Assembly: GCA_029319145.1 (NCBI GenBank)
Contig: CP119753.1
Span: forward strand, 3,038,001 to 3,102,000
Direction of reading: 5' to 3'
Length of the DNA stretch: 64,000 bases
Origin: Microbacter sp. GSS18
Lineage (GTDB): Bacteria; Actinomycetota; Actinomycetes; Actinomycetales; Microbacteriaceae
In this document: positions 28,129 through 36,698 of the stretch, piece after piece
How positions within the stretch are numbered: the stretch's first letter is position 1
Layout of the letters: the number at the start of each line of letters is the position of its first letter
Made by a program: the position numbers and the translations under genes
The notes under the pieces: model-generated
Database searches by the model: none
What the model saw: the letters and a program-made list of their open reading frames with translations, nothing else
What the model was told of the DNA's origin: nothing

Positions 28129-28199
28129 GGCCACGGGAACAACGCACCTCGCGCACACGTTCACATCGCTATCGACCGACCACTTCCGAAGGAGAACCC

Positions 28200-28523
28200 A
28201 TGACCGCGAAGGACACCACCTCCGCCACCTGGACCGAAGACGTCCTCAACGCCGACGGCCCTGTGCTCGTCGACTTCTGGGCAGAGTGGTGCGGCCCGTG
28301 CCGCATGGTCTCACCCGTGCTCGACCAGATCCAGAGCGAGCACCCGGAGAAGATCACGGTCCTCAAGCTCAACGTCGATGAGAACCCCGACCTGGCGATG
28401 AAGTACCAGATCACGTCGATCCCGGCGATGAAGGTCTTCAACAAGGGCGAGGTCGAGACGACCATCATCGGTGCGAAGCCGAAGTTCGCCCTCGAGAAGG
28501 ACCTCGCCGCCTACATCGGCTGA
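28200..28523 (+). CDS. trxA: Thioredoxin
   Basis: This 107-residue thioredoxin has the active site WCGPC (Cys31 and Cys34) and the cis-proline in TSIPAMKVF. It passes electrons from TrxB to protein disulfides and reductases in the cytoplasm. AAGGAG is placed six bases before the ATG. It is very likely cotranscribed with trxB from the stress promoter at 27088-27113 and ends at a bidirectional hairpin. Confidence 0.96.
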   Translation: MTAKDTTSATWTEDVLNADGPVLVDFWAEWCGPCRMVSPVLDQIQSEHPEKITVLKLNVDENPDLAMKYQITSIPAMKVFNKGEVETTIIGAKPKFALEKDLAAYIG

Positions 28524-28540
28524 GCCTCCCGATCTGATCG

Positions 28541-28579
28541 AGCCCCGTGTCTCCCGCGTCATGCGGGAGGGACGGGGCT
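28541..28579. terminator. Bidirectional hairpin terminator between trxA and the convergent gene
   Basis: AGCCCCGTGTCTCCCGC (28541-28557) pairs with GCGGGAGGGACGGGGCT (28563-28579) with two mismatches and a five-base loop. It separates the plus-strand trxBA unit from the minus-strand gene ending at 28587. Confidence 0.8.
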
Positions 28580-28586
28580 CTGTCGT

Positions 28587-28931
28587 TCAGGACACGTCCG
28601 CCCGCACGGTGGCATCCCAGCGCCGATGGTGCTCCGCGTCGCCGAGGAGGCGCCACACGGCCGGGGTCAGGGGCGGATAGTCCAGCGCGATCTGGCGCAG
28701 CACGCGATAGTGCCGAGCGCGATTCGGGCGGACGCCGCCGTTGGCGGCGATGTTGTCGGCGCGCAGGAGGAACACCACGAGCTCGTCCACGCTCGGCAGC
28801 TCGTCCATGAAGTCCCACGGATCCTCACCGGCGCGAAGGCGCTCGGCGATCAGCGCGGCGAGTTCGTCGCCGGCCTCGGCGCGCAGCAGTTCGAGACTGG
28901 CTCGCCGCTGCGTCCGATCGTCATCCGTCAC
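28587..28931 (-). CDS. Conserved hypothetical protein, 114 residues
   Basis: I do not recognise a family. The protein is soluble and mostly helical in appearance, with an acidic N-terminal half (RAEAGDELAALIAERLRAGE) and a C-terminal part containing ALDYPPLTPAVWRLLGDAEHHRRWD. The GTG start lacks a ribosome binding site, but TACCCT at 28938-28943 lies six bases upstream, so it may be leaderless. It is encoded immediately after parB on the same strand, 30 bases upstream of its start being the parB stop. Confidence 0.65.
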   Translation of the reverse strand: MTDDDRTQRRASLELLRAEAGDELAALIAERLRAGEDPWDFMDELPSVDELVVFLLRADNIAANGGVRPNRARHYRVLRQIALDYPPLTPAVWRLLGDAEHHRRWDATVRADVS

Positions 28932-28961
28932 CTATCAAGGGTACGACGGACGTGCGACTGC

Positions 28962-29957
28962 TCAGGCCGATCCGTAACCGTTCTCTCCCACTTCCTCAAG
29001 GATGCGGTTCAGATCCTGGATGCTGGCGAAATCGATGCTGATCTGGCCTTTTCGTGCACCGAGGGAGACGCGGACGCGCGTGTTCAGCCGATCGCCGAGT
29101 CGGCTTGCCACCTCGTCGAGATATGCCCGACGGGCACCCGCCTGAGGTTTGATCGACCGGGACTGCGCCGAGTCCTCGGTCTTGGCCGCTGCCTCGGCGG
29201 CGCGGACGGAAAGATCCTCGTTGACGATCTTGTCGGCGAGCCGCTGCATCGCCTCGGGGTTCGACAGCGACAGGATCGCGCGCGCGTGCCCCGCCGACAG
29301 GACACCGGCCGCCACTCGCTGCTGCACGGGAACCGGGAGCTTCAGGAGACGGATCGTGTTGCTGATCTGGGGCCGGGAGCGTCCGATGCGCCCCGCGAGC
29401 TCCTCCTGCGTGATGCCGAAGTCCTCGAGCAGCTGCTGGTATGCCGACGCCTCTTCGAGCGGATTGAGCTCGGAGCGGTGGAGATTCTCGAGCAGCGCAT
29501 CGCGGAGCAGATGCTCGTCGGAGGTATCGCGGACGATCGCGGGGATGGACGTGAGCCCGGCCTCGCGAGCAGCACGCGTGCGCCGCTCCCCCATGATGAG
29601 CTCATACTCGTCGCCACCCCTGGCACGCACGACGACGGGCTGGAGGACCCCGAACTCACGGACGCTGTGGATGAGCTCGGCGAGGTCATCTGGATCGAAG
29701 TTCGTGCGCGGCTGACGCGGGTTGGGAACGATCGCGTGCGGATCGATGTGCGCCAGCCGGGCCCCGGGCACGGCGACGAGTTCTTCGGCGGCGTCGACCT
29801 GCTCGACCGATTCGCCGGCGAGGTCGGCGACCGGCGCCGGCTTGCCTGCATCCTCGGAACCCCGGGGGAAGAAGACGTCGGCCGGTCGGCCCTCCGTCTG
29901 CTCCGTCGTCGGGATCAGTGCCCCGATGCCTCGTCCCAGACCCGTGCGCTTGGCCAT
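28962..29957 (-). CDS. parB: Chromosome partitioning protein ParB (CTPase, parS-binding)
   Basis: The 331-residue protein starts with the typical KRTGLGRGIGALIP, followed by the N-terminal CTP-binding domain (AHIDPHAIVPNPRQPRTNF, then GERRTRAAREAG and ENLHRSELNPLEEA) and the helix-turn-helix (GITQEELAGRIGRSRPQISN) that reads parS. The C-terminal dimerisation segment ends in EEVGENGYGSA. It loads as a clamp at parS sites and spreads along DNA, organising the origin. Its ATG shares one base with the parA stop (TGATG). Eight parS-type sites lie upstream. Confidence 0.96.
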   Translation of the reverse strand: MAKRTGLGRGIGALIPTTEQTEGRPADVFFPRGSEDAGKPAPVADLAGESVEQVDAAEELVAVPGARLAHIDPHAIVPNPRQPRTNFDPDDLAELIHSVREFGVLQPVVVRARGGDEYELIMGERRTRAAREAGLTSIPAIVRDTSDEHLLRDALLENLHRSELNPLEEASAYQQLLEDFGITQEELAGRIGRSRPQISNTIRLLKLPVPVQQRVAAGVLSAGHARAILSLSNPEAMQRLADKIVNEDLSVRAAEAAAKTEDSAQSRSIKPQAGARRAYLDEVASRLGDRLNTRVRVSLGARKGQISIDFASIQDLNRILEEVGENGYGSA

Positions 29958-30910
29958 CAGGACTCCCCTTCGTTCGTGTGCTGCTCTGCCTCGCCGAGAT
30001 TCCGCTCGCCTCGTCGGACCATCTCGACGGCGGCTTCCTTGTAAGCGATCGCGCCTGCGGACTGCGCATCATATGAGATCACGGTCTGACCGAAGCTCGG
30101 TGCCTCGGAGACGCGCACGGATCGCGGGATGATCGTGTCGAGAACCTGGCTCGGGAAGTGTTCTCGAACCTCGTCGGCGACCTGCTGGGCGAGCCGTGTG
30201 CGTCCGTCATACATGGTGAGCATGATGGTCGACAGCTCGAGTCCATGATTCAGGTGCTGCTGGATCATCGTCACGGTGCCGAGCAGCTGGCTCAGTCCCT
30301 CGAGCGCGTAGTACTCGCACTGGATCGGGATGAGCAGCTCGCCCGCTGCGGTGAAGGCGTTGATCGTGAGCAGACCGAGGGACGGCGGGCAGTCGATGAG
30401 CACGAAGTCGAGTCGCTCGTCGAGTTCGTCGAGATAGGTGGTGAGCGCCGTCCGAAGGCGGTGTTCGCGCGCGACCTGCGAGACGAGCTCGATCTCGGCG
30501 CCGGCGAGGTGGATGGTGCTCGGCGCGCACAGCAGGTTGTCGGACTCGGGACTCGTCTGGATGATCTCGCGCAGCGGCATGCCGTCGATCAGGACGTCGT
30601 AGATGCTCGCCGTATCGGCGGAGTGCGGAACCCCGAGGGCGGTGGATGCGTTGCCCTGCGGGTCGAGGTCGATGACGAGGACGCGAGCACCGAGCGCGGC
30701 GAAAGCGGCGGCGATGTTGACCGTTGTGGTCGTCTTGCCGACACCGCCCTTCTGGTTCGAGATGGTGAGGACACGCGTGCGACCCGTGAACTCCACGTCG
30801 ATGGTGTCCAGCACACGACGCCGAGCTGAAAGGTCGGCGATCTCGCGTGCGAGCGGGGTGTCATCGAACGAGAAGGAGGTCGTCGCGTCCGTCTCGTCGG
30901 GTTGTTTCAC
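29957..30910 (-). CDS. parA: Chromosome partitioning ATPase ParA
   Basis: This deviant-Walker ATPase of about 317 residues moves ParB-bound origins. It has VLTISNQKGGVGKTTTTVN (Walker A), LVIDLDPQGNAS and FVLIDCPPSLGLLT. The start is placed at GTG 30910, inside the parS palindrome 30903-30918, with GGGAG about ten bases upstream. GTG 30919 is three codons longer but has no room for a ribosome binding site. ParB binding there could therefore repress parAB transcription. The gene overlaps parB by one base. Confidence 0.95.
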   Translation of the reverse strand: MKQPDETDATTSFSFDDTPLAREIADLSARRRVLDTIDVEFTGRTRVLTISNQKGGVGKTTTTVNIAAAFAALGARVLVIDLDPQGNASTALGVPHSADTASIYDVLIDGMPLREIIQTSPESDNLLCAPSTIHLAGAEIELVSQVAREHRLRTALTTYLDELDERLDFVLIDCPPSLGLLTINAFTAAGELLIPIQCEYYALEGLSQLLGTVTMIQQHLNHGLELSTIMLTMYDGRTRLAQQVADEVREHFPSQVLDTIIPRSVRVSEAPSFGQTVISYDAQSAGAIAYKEAAVEMVRRGERNLGEAEQHTNEGES

Positions 30911-30918
30911 GTGAAACA
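30903..30918. other. parS: parS site 1 (perfect), overlapping the parA start
   Basis: TGTTTCACGTGAAACA is the perfect 16-bp ParB target palindrome. It includes the chosen parA start codon. Confidence 0.95.
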
Positions 30919-31053
30919 CTCTCCCATTCGCACGGCGAAGAACAACGTCCTCCACTCTAGTCGCCGCGGTCGACATCATCCGCCTCCGATGGCGCCGTCC
31001 GGACCTTCCCGGCCAACCGATTCCGCCCGTCGAGACACCTTCGGTCCCGTTGC

Positions 31054-31069
31054 CGTTTCACGTGAAACA
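31054..31069. other. parS: parS site 2
   Basis: CGTTTCACGTGAAACA differs from the consensus only at the first base. Confidence 0.9.
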
Positions 31070-31376
31070 CGCCTCCGATGCCCGCCGATCCAACGCCCCC
31101 GGGCACACTCACCGTCGTGCAGCATGCGTCGTGGCGAGCCGACGAGCCGCTCTCTGTCACCGGTTCGCGAGGCGGAGGACCCCGTGTCGGACCGGGCGAG
31201 TGATCGATGGTCTTCTTCGCCCCGCAACTCGAGCATTCCTGCACCATCTCGCCTCCCCCATGGCCGCGAGGATGCACCACCCGTGGCCGCGGAGGGATGC
31301 CAGGGAAGCGTCGCACGTCGTGCACTCTCATCGCCACGCTCTGCGCGTGGCAGCGCACTCACGCGTATGCCGGCAC

Positions 31377-31392
31377 TGTTCCACGTGAAACA
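31377..31392. other. parS: parS site 3 (one internal mismatch)
   Basis: TGTTCCACGTGAAACA has one internal change (T5 to C), so affinity may be lower. Confidence 0.75.
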
Positions 31393-31794
31393 TCCCTGCC
31401 CGTCGACCAGCCGGGACGTGTCGCTCTCATCCCGCGTCGAAGCGCGCCAGAGCTCTCACCGGCGATCGCCTCGGCAGTTCCCCGCATGCCCTCAGCATCG
31501 ACCGTTCCCTCGGTCTTCAGCTCCGCTCCGCGATCGAACCGCCCTTGGCGCCTGAGCGACCATTCCTCCAGCGCGACAACCGGCCAGGCCGTGCGCGGCG
31601 GCTGCGCCCACCGATCGTCGTGGCTGTGTGCACGCCCGGTCGATCGGGCACCGCGCATCGATCGGCGCTCCGCTCGTTTCGGTCGTCGCTGGCGTATCGG
31701 ATGCACGCGACCGATACGAGGGCGCGGCAGGCACATGTGCCTTGCCGTCCGGCTCGGACCACCCCCGTCGATGCCTCGCCGTCGTGGCGTCCTG

Positions 31795-32080
31795 GGCGTG
31801 GCCCCGGGCGTGGCCCCGGTCGCCCCCTCTTTCGTCCCCCCTGCCCGCGGTCGCCCCCGGTCCCGGTCGCCCCGGTCTCGGGCGTGCCCCCCCCGGTCGC
31901 CCGTGTCGTCCCCGAGTCCCGGTCGCCCCCCGCCCCCCGGTCGTCCCCGAGTCCCGGGCGTGCCCCCGGTCCCGTTCGCCCCCCGGTCCCGTTCGCACCC
32001 CCCGGGGCCCGCGGTCGCCCCCCGGTCCCGGTCGCCCGGTCCCCGCGAGACCCCGGTCATCCCCCGGTCGCCCCCGTAGG
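31795..32080. repeat. C-rich low-complexity tract of degenerate short repeats
   Basis: Irregular copies of units such as CCCCGGTCGCCC and CCCGGTCCCGTTCGCC fill this stretch on the plus strand, with many runs of four to eight C. The minus strand is correspondingly G-rich and could form G-quadruplexes. There are no uniform spacers, so it is not a CRISPR array. It lies between parS sites 3 and 4. Confidence 0.8.
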
Positions 32081-32160
32081 CGCGCTTCCTCTTTGATCGA
32101 CCACGCGTCGGGAGCACCACTTTCGGAACCGGGCGCGCGCCTCGGCCCCGCTGCGATTCA

Positions 32161-32176
32161 TGTTTCACGTGAAACC
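32161..32176. other. parS: parS site 4
   Basis: TGTTTCACGTGAAACC matches the consensus except for the last base. Confidence 0.9.
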
Positions 32177-33277
32177 TCGCTGTCCTGTGCCCACCCGAGC
32201 CGGCCCTCGCCGTGATGCCGCCGCGAAGGACTCCAGCTTCTTGATTCGACAATGCTCAGGCGCGGTTCGGGGTCGAGCTGAACGCCCGGATCACCCTGCG
32301 GTGAGCGGGTCATACTCCGACAGGCGGGGCATCGCGTTGCCAACAACGATCGCGCCCCCGTACGCGCCGGCACTCCAACGCAGCTCCGATCCGGTCCGGC
32401 CCCTGCCGCAGCTCGCACCGCAGCGCGAGCACCCACGTCTCGACCCACGGCGCCGTCCGCCTCGGTGAGGCACGAGGCCTGAACGACCGCTCAGCCGATC
32501 CGCCCGCACCCAGACGGCGGAGCCGCCCGATCAGCGATGTGCGCGCCGCCCCGACACACCGAGCTGCTTCGCCGCGTGAGCGACGGATCGACCGCCGATC
32601 GCTGCTCGACAAGCGACAACCCGCCGCGTGTCGACGGCGCGGTGGGGTTGAACACGAGACCTCCTGGCCGTGCGGGCTGGACAGCTCCACGAAGCCAGGA
32701 GGTCTCCTCTCCTCGAAACAAGGTCACGAACATCCCAGCCGCGGGCAACGAGACGTCCGTGCCGAGCGCGCCTGCATTCGCGGGGTCACGCCGGCCGAAC
32801 AAGACTGTGCCGCATCGGGGCCTACGTCCAGACAGCGGGCGCGAGCCCTACGCTCTCCGCGCACTGGCCGAGCACGTCCGATGCCCGTCCGACCCCGGTT
32901 CATCGCCTGCACATGTGTGGGGAACACCGAAGCCGAGGAATGCGCGGGCCACACAAGAGCATGCCTTTCGCCGTGTCCCGTCCGCTCCGGCATCCCCCGT
33001 GCTCGAAGAGCGGCATTCGATGCCGGCGGGCCAACAGCCCACGGTGGCCTCCTCGTCTTCGGATCTGTCCCCCTCCTCCCCCGCATCGGGACGACGCCTC
33101 TTCCCGGACACGACGACGATTGCCTTCGCCTCACCGGATTTCACCGCGGTATGGGCCCGCTGCCACGCCGGCGTGGCATTCATCCGATCCATTGCGTCCA
33201 TCATGCCCCCAAGACCGCGCTCGTGCTTGGTGACGGCACAAGCGGGCCGCAGACAGCGGCGCGAACTGGTCATGACC

Positions 33278-33293
33278 CGTTTCACGTGAAACG
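33278..33293. other. parS: parS site 5
   Basis: CGTTTCACGTGAAACG keeps the 14-bp core GTTTCACGTGAAAC; both outer bases differ. Confidence 0.88.
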
Positions 33294-34018
33294 GCGCACG
33301 CCACAACGTCGACGCTCGATTCTCCCGTTCGTCCGACGTGCGACTCGTCCGCGGTGACCTCTCGCGACACGGCTGCGGCATCGCTTTCGAGGCGATGCCG
33401 CCAACCAACGCCTACCCCGCACCATCGCGCCGCACCATCGCGCCACAGTGGGTGCGTGTCGCAGTGGGTCTGCGTCACGGTGGCTTCCCGCGATCGCCAC
33501 GGTGCGCGACCCCGCGGTGCACGGCGTACACGCCAGGGCCGTCGCCGCGGTGCCGGAACGGTTCACCGGCGCTGTGCGAGTGCCCGATTCCCTGAGGGCC
33601 ATCGGCAATGCATGGGCGGCCATCCCCACGTCTCGCGCGCCGACGCGGCGTCGCACGGACAGCTGCAGGCCCGCAGGCAGTGCGTCAGCCGGGCCCCTGC
33701 CCCGGCCACCGCACGCGTCGCATACCGCCCGTGGCGGCGGTCTCGTGCCCGACGCTGCCCAGACGGCTCCGGACTCCATCCGTCCGCAGCATCGACGCAA
33801 CCGCCCGCCGCCGCGCTAACGAGGACGCCCGCATGCCGGACCCGTAGGTGGGTCACGCGCCCGATGCCGCCGCGTTCGGCGATACCCGCAGCACCGCGGC
33901 ACCGCGCCTCCGACATGGACACGGACACGCTTCTCGCCGAGTCGAGGCATACTGCGGCGTTCACCGTCGTTGACTGGTTCGCCCGGAACGCACCCACCGA
34001 TGACCCCCACGACCGCGA

Positions 34019-34034
34019 TGTTTCACGTGAAACG
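34019..34034. other. parS: parS site 6
   Basis: TGTTTCACGTGAAACG matches except for the last base. Confidence 0.9.
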
Positions 34035-34301
34035 GCGCGTTCGGCGCCAGGTTGTCGCAGCCGCCGGGCGCCGTGAACCCACCCGCCACGGAGCAGACCG
34101 TCCTTCCGGACTCGGCCTCAGCCCGAGCGATGGTCGCCGCGCCCGACCGACGGCCGCATCACGATGTGCCCGCAGGTCCGAAGGTCGGACGACGTCAGCC
34201 GCGCGCGGCGTCCCCGCCGGCTCGTGTGCGACCTCGATCGGTCGTGCTCCCGTGACGGGTTCCGACTCAACGCCATCGGCTCAGCCCGGCCGGCTCGGAG
34301 A

Positions 34302-34317
34302 TGTTTCACGTGAAACC
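34302..34317. other. parS: parS site 7
   Basis: TGTTTCACGTGAAACC matches except for the last base. It lies about 90 bases beyond the 3' end of rsmG. Confidence 0.9.
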
Positions 34318-34403
34318 CCATGCGACGTCAGCCGATCATCAGGCATCGTGAGCGGCTCCGCCACGGAATCTGGTGCCGGCACCCGTCGTACTGCTCGTCG
34401 GCG

Positions 34404-35027
34404 TCAGCGAACCGTCGCACGGAGGACTCGGGTCGGCTCGCTCAGCAAGCCCTCGCCGAGGATCTCGACGCGGACATCCGACAGACCGAACTTGCGGATC
34501 TGCTTCTGCGCCGACTCGATCTCGTTCGCGACCGAAACCCCCTTGAGCAGAACCAGCTCGCCCCCATCTCGGACCAGGGGTGCAGTGATGGGAATCAGCG
34601 TGCGCAGCGCACTCACGGCTCGAGCCGTCACCGCATCGAGAACCGGGCCTCGCGACCAGTCCTCCGCACGGGCCCGCAGCACCTCGACATTGGTGAGACC
34701 CAGCGATGCGACCTGCTCCGAGAGCCAGGCGATCCGCCGCTCCATCGGCTCGATGAGCACGAACTCCACGTCCGGCCGCGCGATCGCAAGGACCAGACCT
34801 GGGAGACCTGCACCCGATCCGACGTCACCGACGCGTCCCGAGAAGAGGGGCGCCGCGATCGCGCTGTTCAGGATGTGGCGGGTCCACAGCCGCGGGGGCT
34901 CGAGCGGGCCGATCAGACCCCGCTCCTCCCCCTGTTGGCCGAGGGTCGCCGTGAACGCACGCGCCTGCTCGATGCGGTCGCCGAAGACCTCCGCGGCGAC
35001 CGCGGGCTCGGGCTCGATGTCGATCAT
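34404..35027 (-). CDS. rsmG: 16S rRNA (guanine-N7) methyltransferase RsmG
   Basis: This 207-residue methyltransferase modifies G527 of 16S rRNA. It has LWTRHILNSAIAAPL near the N-terminus and the SAM-binding motif VGDVGSGAGLPGLVLAI, then VEFVLIEPMERRIAWL. The ATG at 35027 is only three bases from a parS palindrome (35031-35046), so the ribosome binding site region is itself parS. It sits in the conserved jag-rsmG-parA order, but here 3.5 kb of non-coding DNA separates it from parA. Confidence 0.93.
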   Translation of the reverse strand: MIDIEPEPAVAAEVFGDRIEQARAFTATLGQQGEERGLIGPLEPPRLWTRHILNSAIAAPLFSGRVGDVGSGAGLPGLVLAIARPDVEFVLIEPMERRIAWLSEQVASLGLTNVEVLRARAEDWSRGPVLDAVTARAVSALRTLIPITAPLVRDGGELVLLKGVSVANEIESAQKQIRKFGLSDVRVEILGEGLLSEPTRVLRATVR

Positions 35028-35030
35028 CGT

Positions 35031-35046
35031 CGTTTCACGTGAAACG
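35031..35046. other. parS: parS site 8, immediately upstream of rsmG
   Basis: CGTTTCACGTGAAACG has the full 14-bp core. It ends four bases before the rsmG ATG on the minus strand and begins five bases after the jag stop. Confidence 0.88.
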
Positions 35047-35051
35047 TCGCG

Positions 35052-35561
35052 TCAGCCGCGTCGGATCACGGTGTGCCGGTCGGCACCGTCGCCGTACGAC
35101 TCCGACACGAAGCCACGGCGCGCCACGACATCATGCACGAGCTTGCGCTCGTAGCTCGACATGGCCGGGAGCGACGCCTGCGAAGCGCCGTCGTCCAGGC
35201 GCGCGATCGCGCGGTCGACGAGCGTCTCGAGTTCGCGCTCACGGGTGTCACGCGAGCCGCCGATGTCGAGGATCAGTCGCGAGAACCGGCCCGTCTTGTT
35301 CTGCACCGCGATGCGCGTGAGCTCCTGAAGCGCCTGAACGGTCGTCGGCTCCGACAGAACCGTCAGCGAGGCGTCGTCGTCGCCTTCGACCGACACGTAG
35401 GCGCGGCCGGAGCGCACGTCCAGGGCGAGGTCTCCATCGATGTCGGCGATGTCGAGCAGACCCTCGATGAAGTCGGCGGCGATGTCGCCCTCCTCCTCGA
35501 GCTGCTCGACGGTGGCCGGAGCGCGGTCGTCGCCGACGGCGGGAGCGGTTTCGGAAGTCAT
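35052..35561 (-). CDS. jag: R3H/KH-domain RNA-binding protein Jag (KhpB)
   Basis: The 169-residue protein combines a KH-like domain (about residues 25-95, LEEEGDIAADFIEGLLDIAD onward) with a C-terminal R3H domain (SYERKLVHDVVARRGFVSES). KhpB proteins bind RNA and influence cell elongation. The acidic N-terminus is short and the classical Jag-N domain is absent. GGAG stands five bases before the ATG at 35561. It lies 25 bases after yidC in the usual actinobacterial order. Confidence 0.9.
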   Translation of the reverse strand: MTSETAPAVGDDRAPATVEQLEEEGDIAADFIEGLLDIADIDGDLALDVRSGRAYVSVEGDDDASLTVLSEPTTVQALQELTRIAVQNKTGRFSRLILDIGGSRDTRERELETLVDRAIARLDDGASQASLPAMSSYERKLVHDVVARRGFVSESYGDGADRHTVIRRG

Positions 35562-35586
35562 CGTGTCTCCGTTCGAAAGCGCGGGA

Positions 35587-36690
35587 TCAGGAAGCGGCGC
35601 CCGAGGCGTCGCCGGTATCCGCGGGCTTGTTCTGACCCTTCTGGGACTGCTTCTTCGCACGCTGCTTGCTCATCGGCTGCTGACGCTTGGGCTGAGCCGC
35701 CTTCGCCGCCTCGGCCTCCTCGAGCAGGCGCTGCTGCTCGGCGACGTACTTCTCCATCGGGATGACCTTGCCGTGAGCGTCGAGCGCCTTGCCCTTGCGT
35801 GCCAGGCGCTCCTCGCGCGCCTTTGCCGCATCCGACCCTGGAGTGGGCATCTCACGGATGACGAGGAACTGCTGACCCATCGTCCAGAGGTTCGACACGA
35901 ACCAGTAGATGACGACACCGAGGGGGAAGAAGACACCCGAGAAGACGAACGCGAACGGAAGGACGTACAGCATGATCTTCTGCATCTGGTACGCCTGGCC
36001 CGTCTTGGCTTCGGGCGACAGATTCTTCGAGATGATCTGGAGTTGCGTGAAGAACTGCGACGCGATCATGAGAACGACGAGAGTGACGAGAATGGTGATT
36101 GCCGCTGTGTTGTTGGAGTTCACCGCGTCGATCAGCGTCTCGTGCAGCGAAGCCACACCGAACAGCTGGGCGTCGTAGAACTCCTGCGTCAGCTCGGCGT
36201 TGAGCAGTCCGACGCCACCCACACCCGCCGCCGCATGACGGGTCACGTCGTTCAGCACGCTGAACAGGGCGAAGAAGATCGGCATCTGCACCAGCAGCGG
36301 CAGACAGCTCGACACCGGCGTGGTGCCGTGCTTCTTGTAGAGCGCCATGGTCTCGCGGCTCATCGCCTCGCGAGAGAGCTGATCCTTCTTGCCCTTGTAC
36401 TTCTCCTGGATTTTCCGCAGTTCAGGAGCGATTTCCATCATCTTGCGCTGGCTCTTGATCTGGCGAACGAACAGCGGGATCAGAGCGGCGCGCACGACGA
36501 CGACGAGGCCGACGATGGAGAGCACCCACGTCAAGCCCTCGGCCGGCGGCATGCCGATCGCCGTCAGCAGCCAGTGCCACGCGACGAGGACGGCCTCGAC
36601 CGCCCACTTCAGCGGCCACAGGATGGTTCCGAACAGATCGAACCCACCCCCGGCGTCCGGGGCGGGCGTGGAAGCGAGGAAGAGATCCAT
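35587..36690 (-). CDS. yidC: Membrane protein insertase YidC
   Basis: This 367-residue insertase places proteins into the cytoplasmic membrane with or without SecYEG. It has an N-terminal membrane helix, the positively charged hairpin loop (EKYKGKKDQLSREAM), the core segment SSCLPLLVQMPIFFALFSVL and two C-terminal helices ending at VIYWFVSNLWTMGQQFL. A Lys/Gln-rich cytosolic tail of about 80 residues follows, as in other actinobacterial homologues. It is preceded by yidD with an eight-base gap. Confidence 0.95.
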   Translation of the reverse strand: MDLFLASTPAPDAGGGFDLFGTILWPLKWAVEAVLVAWHWLLTAIGMPPAEGLTWVLSIVGLVVVVRAALIPLFVRQIKSQRKMMEIAPELRKIQEKYKGKKDQLSREAMSRETMALYKKHGTTPVSSCLPLLVQMPIFFALFSVLNDVTRHAAAGVGGVGLLNAELTQEFYDAQLFGVASLHETLIDAVNSNNTAAITILVTLVVLMIASQFFTQLQIISKNLSPEAKTGQAYQMQKIMLYVLPFAFVFSGVFFPLGVVIYWFVSNLWTMGQQFLVIREMPTPGSDAAKAREERLARKGKALDAHGKVIPMEKYVAEQQRLLEEAEAAKAAQPKRQQPMSKQRAKKQSQKGQNKPADTGDASGAAS

Positions 36691-36698
36691 GAGGAGGA

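Larger units (their letters stand above)
30911..34403. other. Long gene-free centromere-like region between parA and rsmG
   Basis: About 3.5 kb holds no convincing gene. Open frames exist in most of the six frames because of GC richness, but their products are arginine/serine/proline-rich without domains, membrane pattern or ribosome binding sites, and the strong GC bias at third codon positions seen in neighbouring genes is missing in any one frame. Seven of the window's eight parS-type sites lie in or at the edge of it (30903 to 34317). A C-rich repeat tract occupies 31795-32080. I see no tRNA, rRNA or clear small-RNA structure. Its likely job is to be ParB-loaded DNA near the origin. Confidence 0.7.

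Noticed and set aside
31795..32080. Possible CRISPR array
   Set aside because: Repeats are degenerate and short with no constant spacer length, and no cas gene is in the window.
31359..32252. A 297-residue minus-strand reading frame across the parS region
   Set aside because: The product is dominated by Gly-Asp-Arg repeats from the C-rich tract, has no ribosome binding site or domain, and even translates a parS site (FHVKHE).
32537..33289. A 250-residue plus-strand frame in the gap between parA and rsmG
   Set aside because: Composition is Ser/Pro/Arg-rich, third-position GC bias is lacking, competing frames of the same length overlap it, and it ends inside a parS palindrome (MTRFT).
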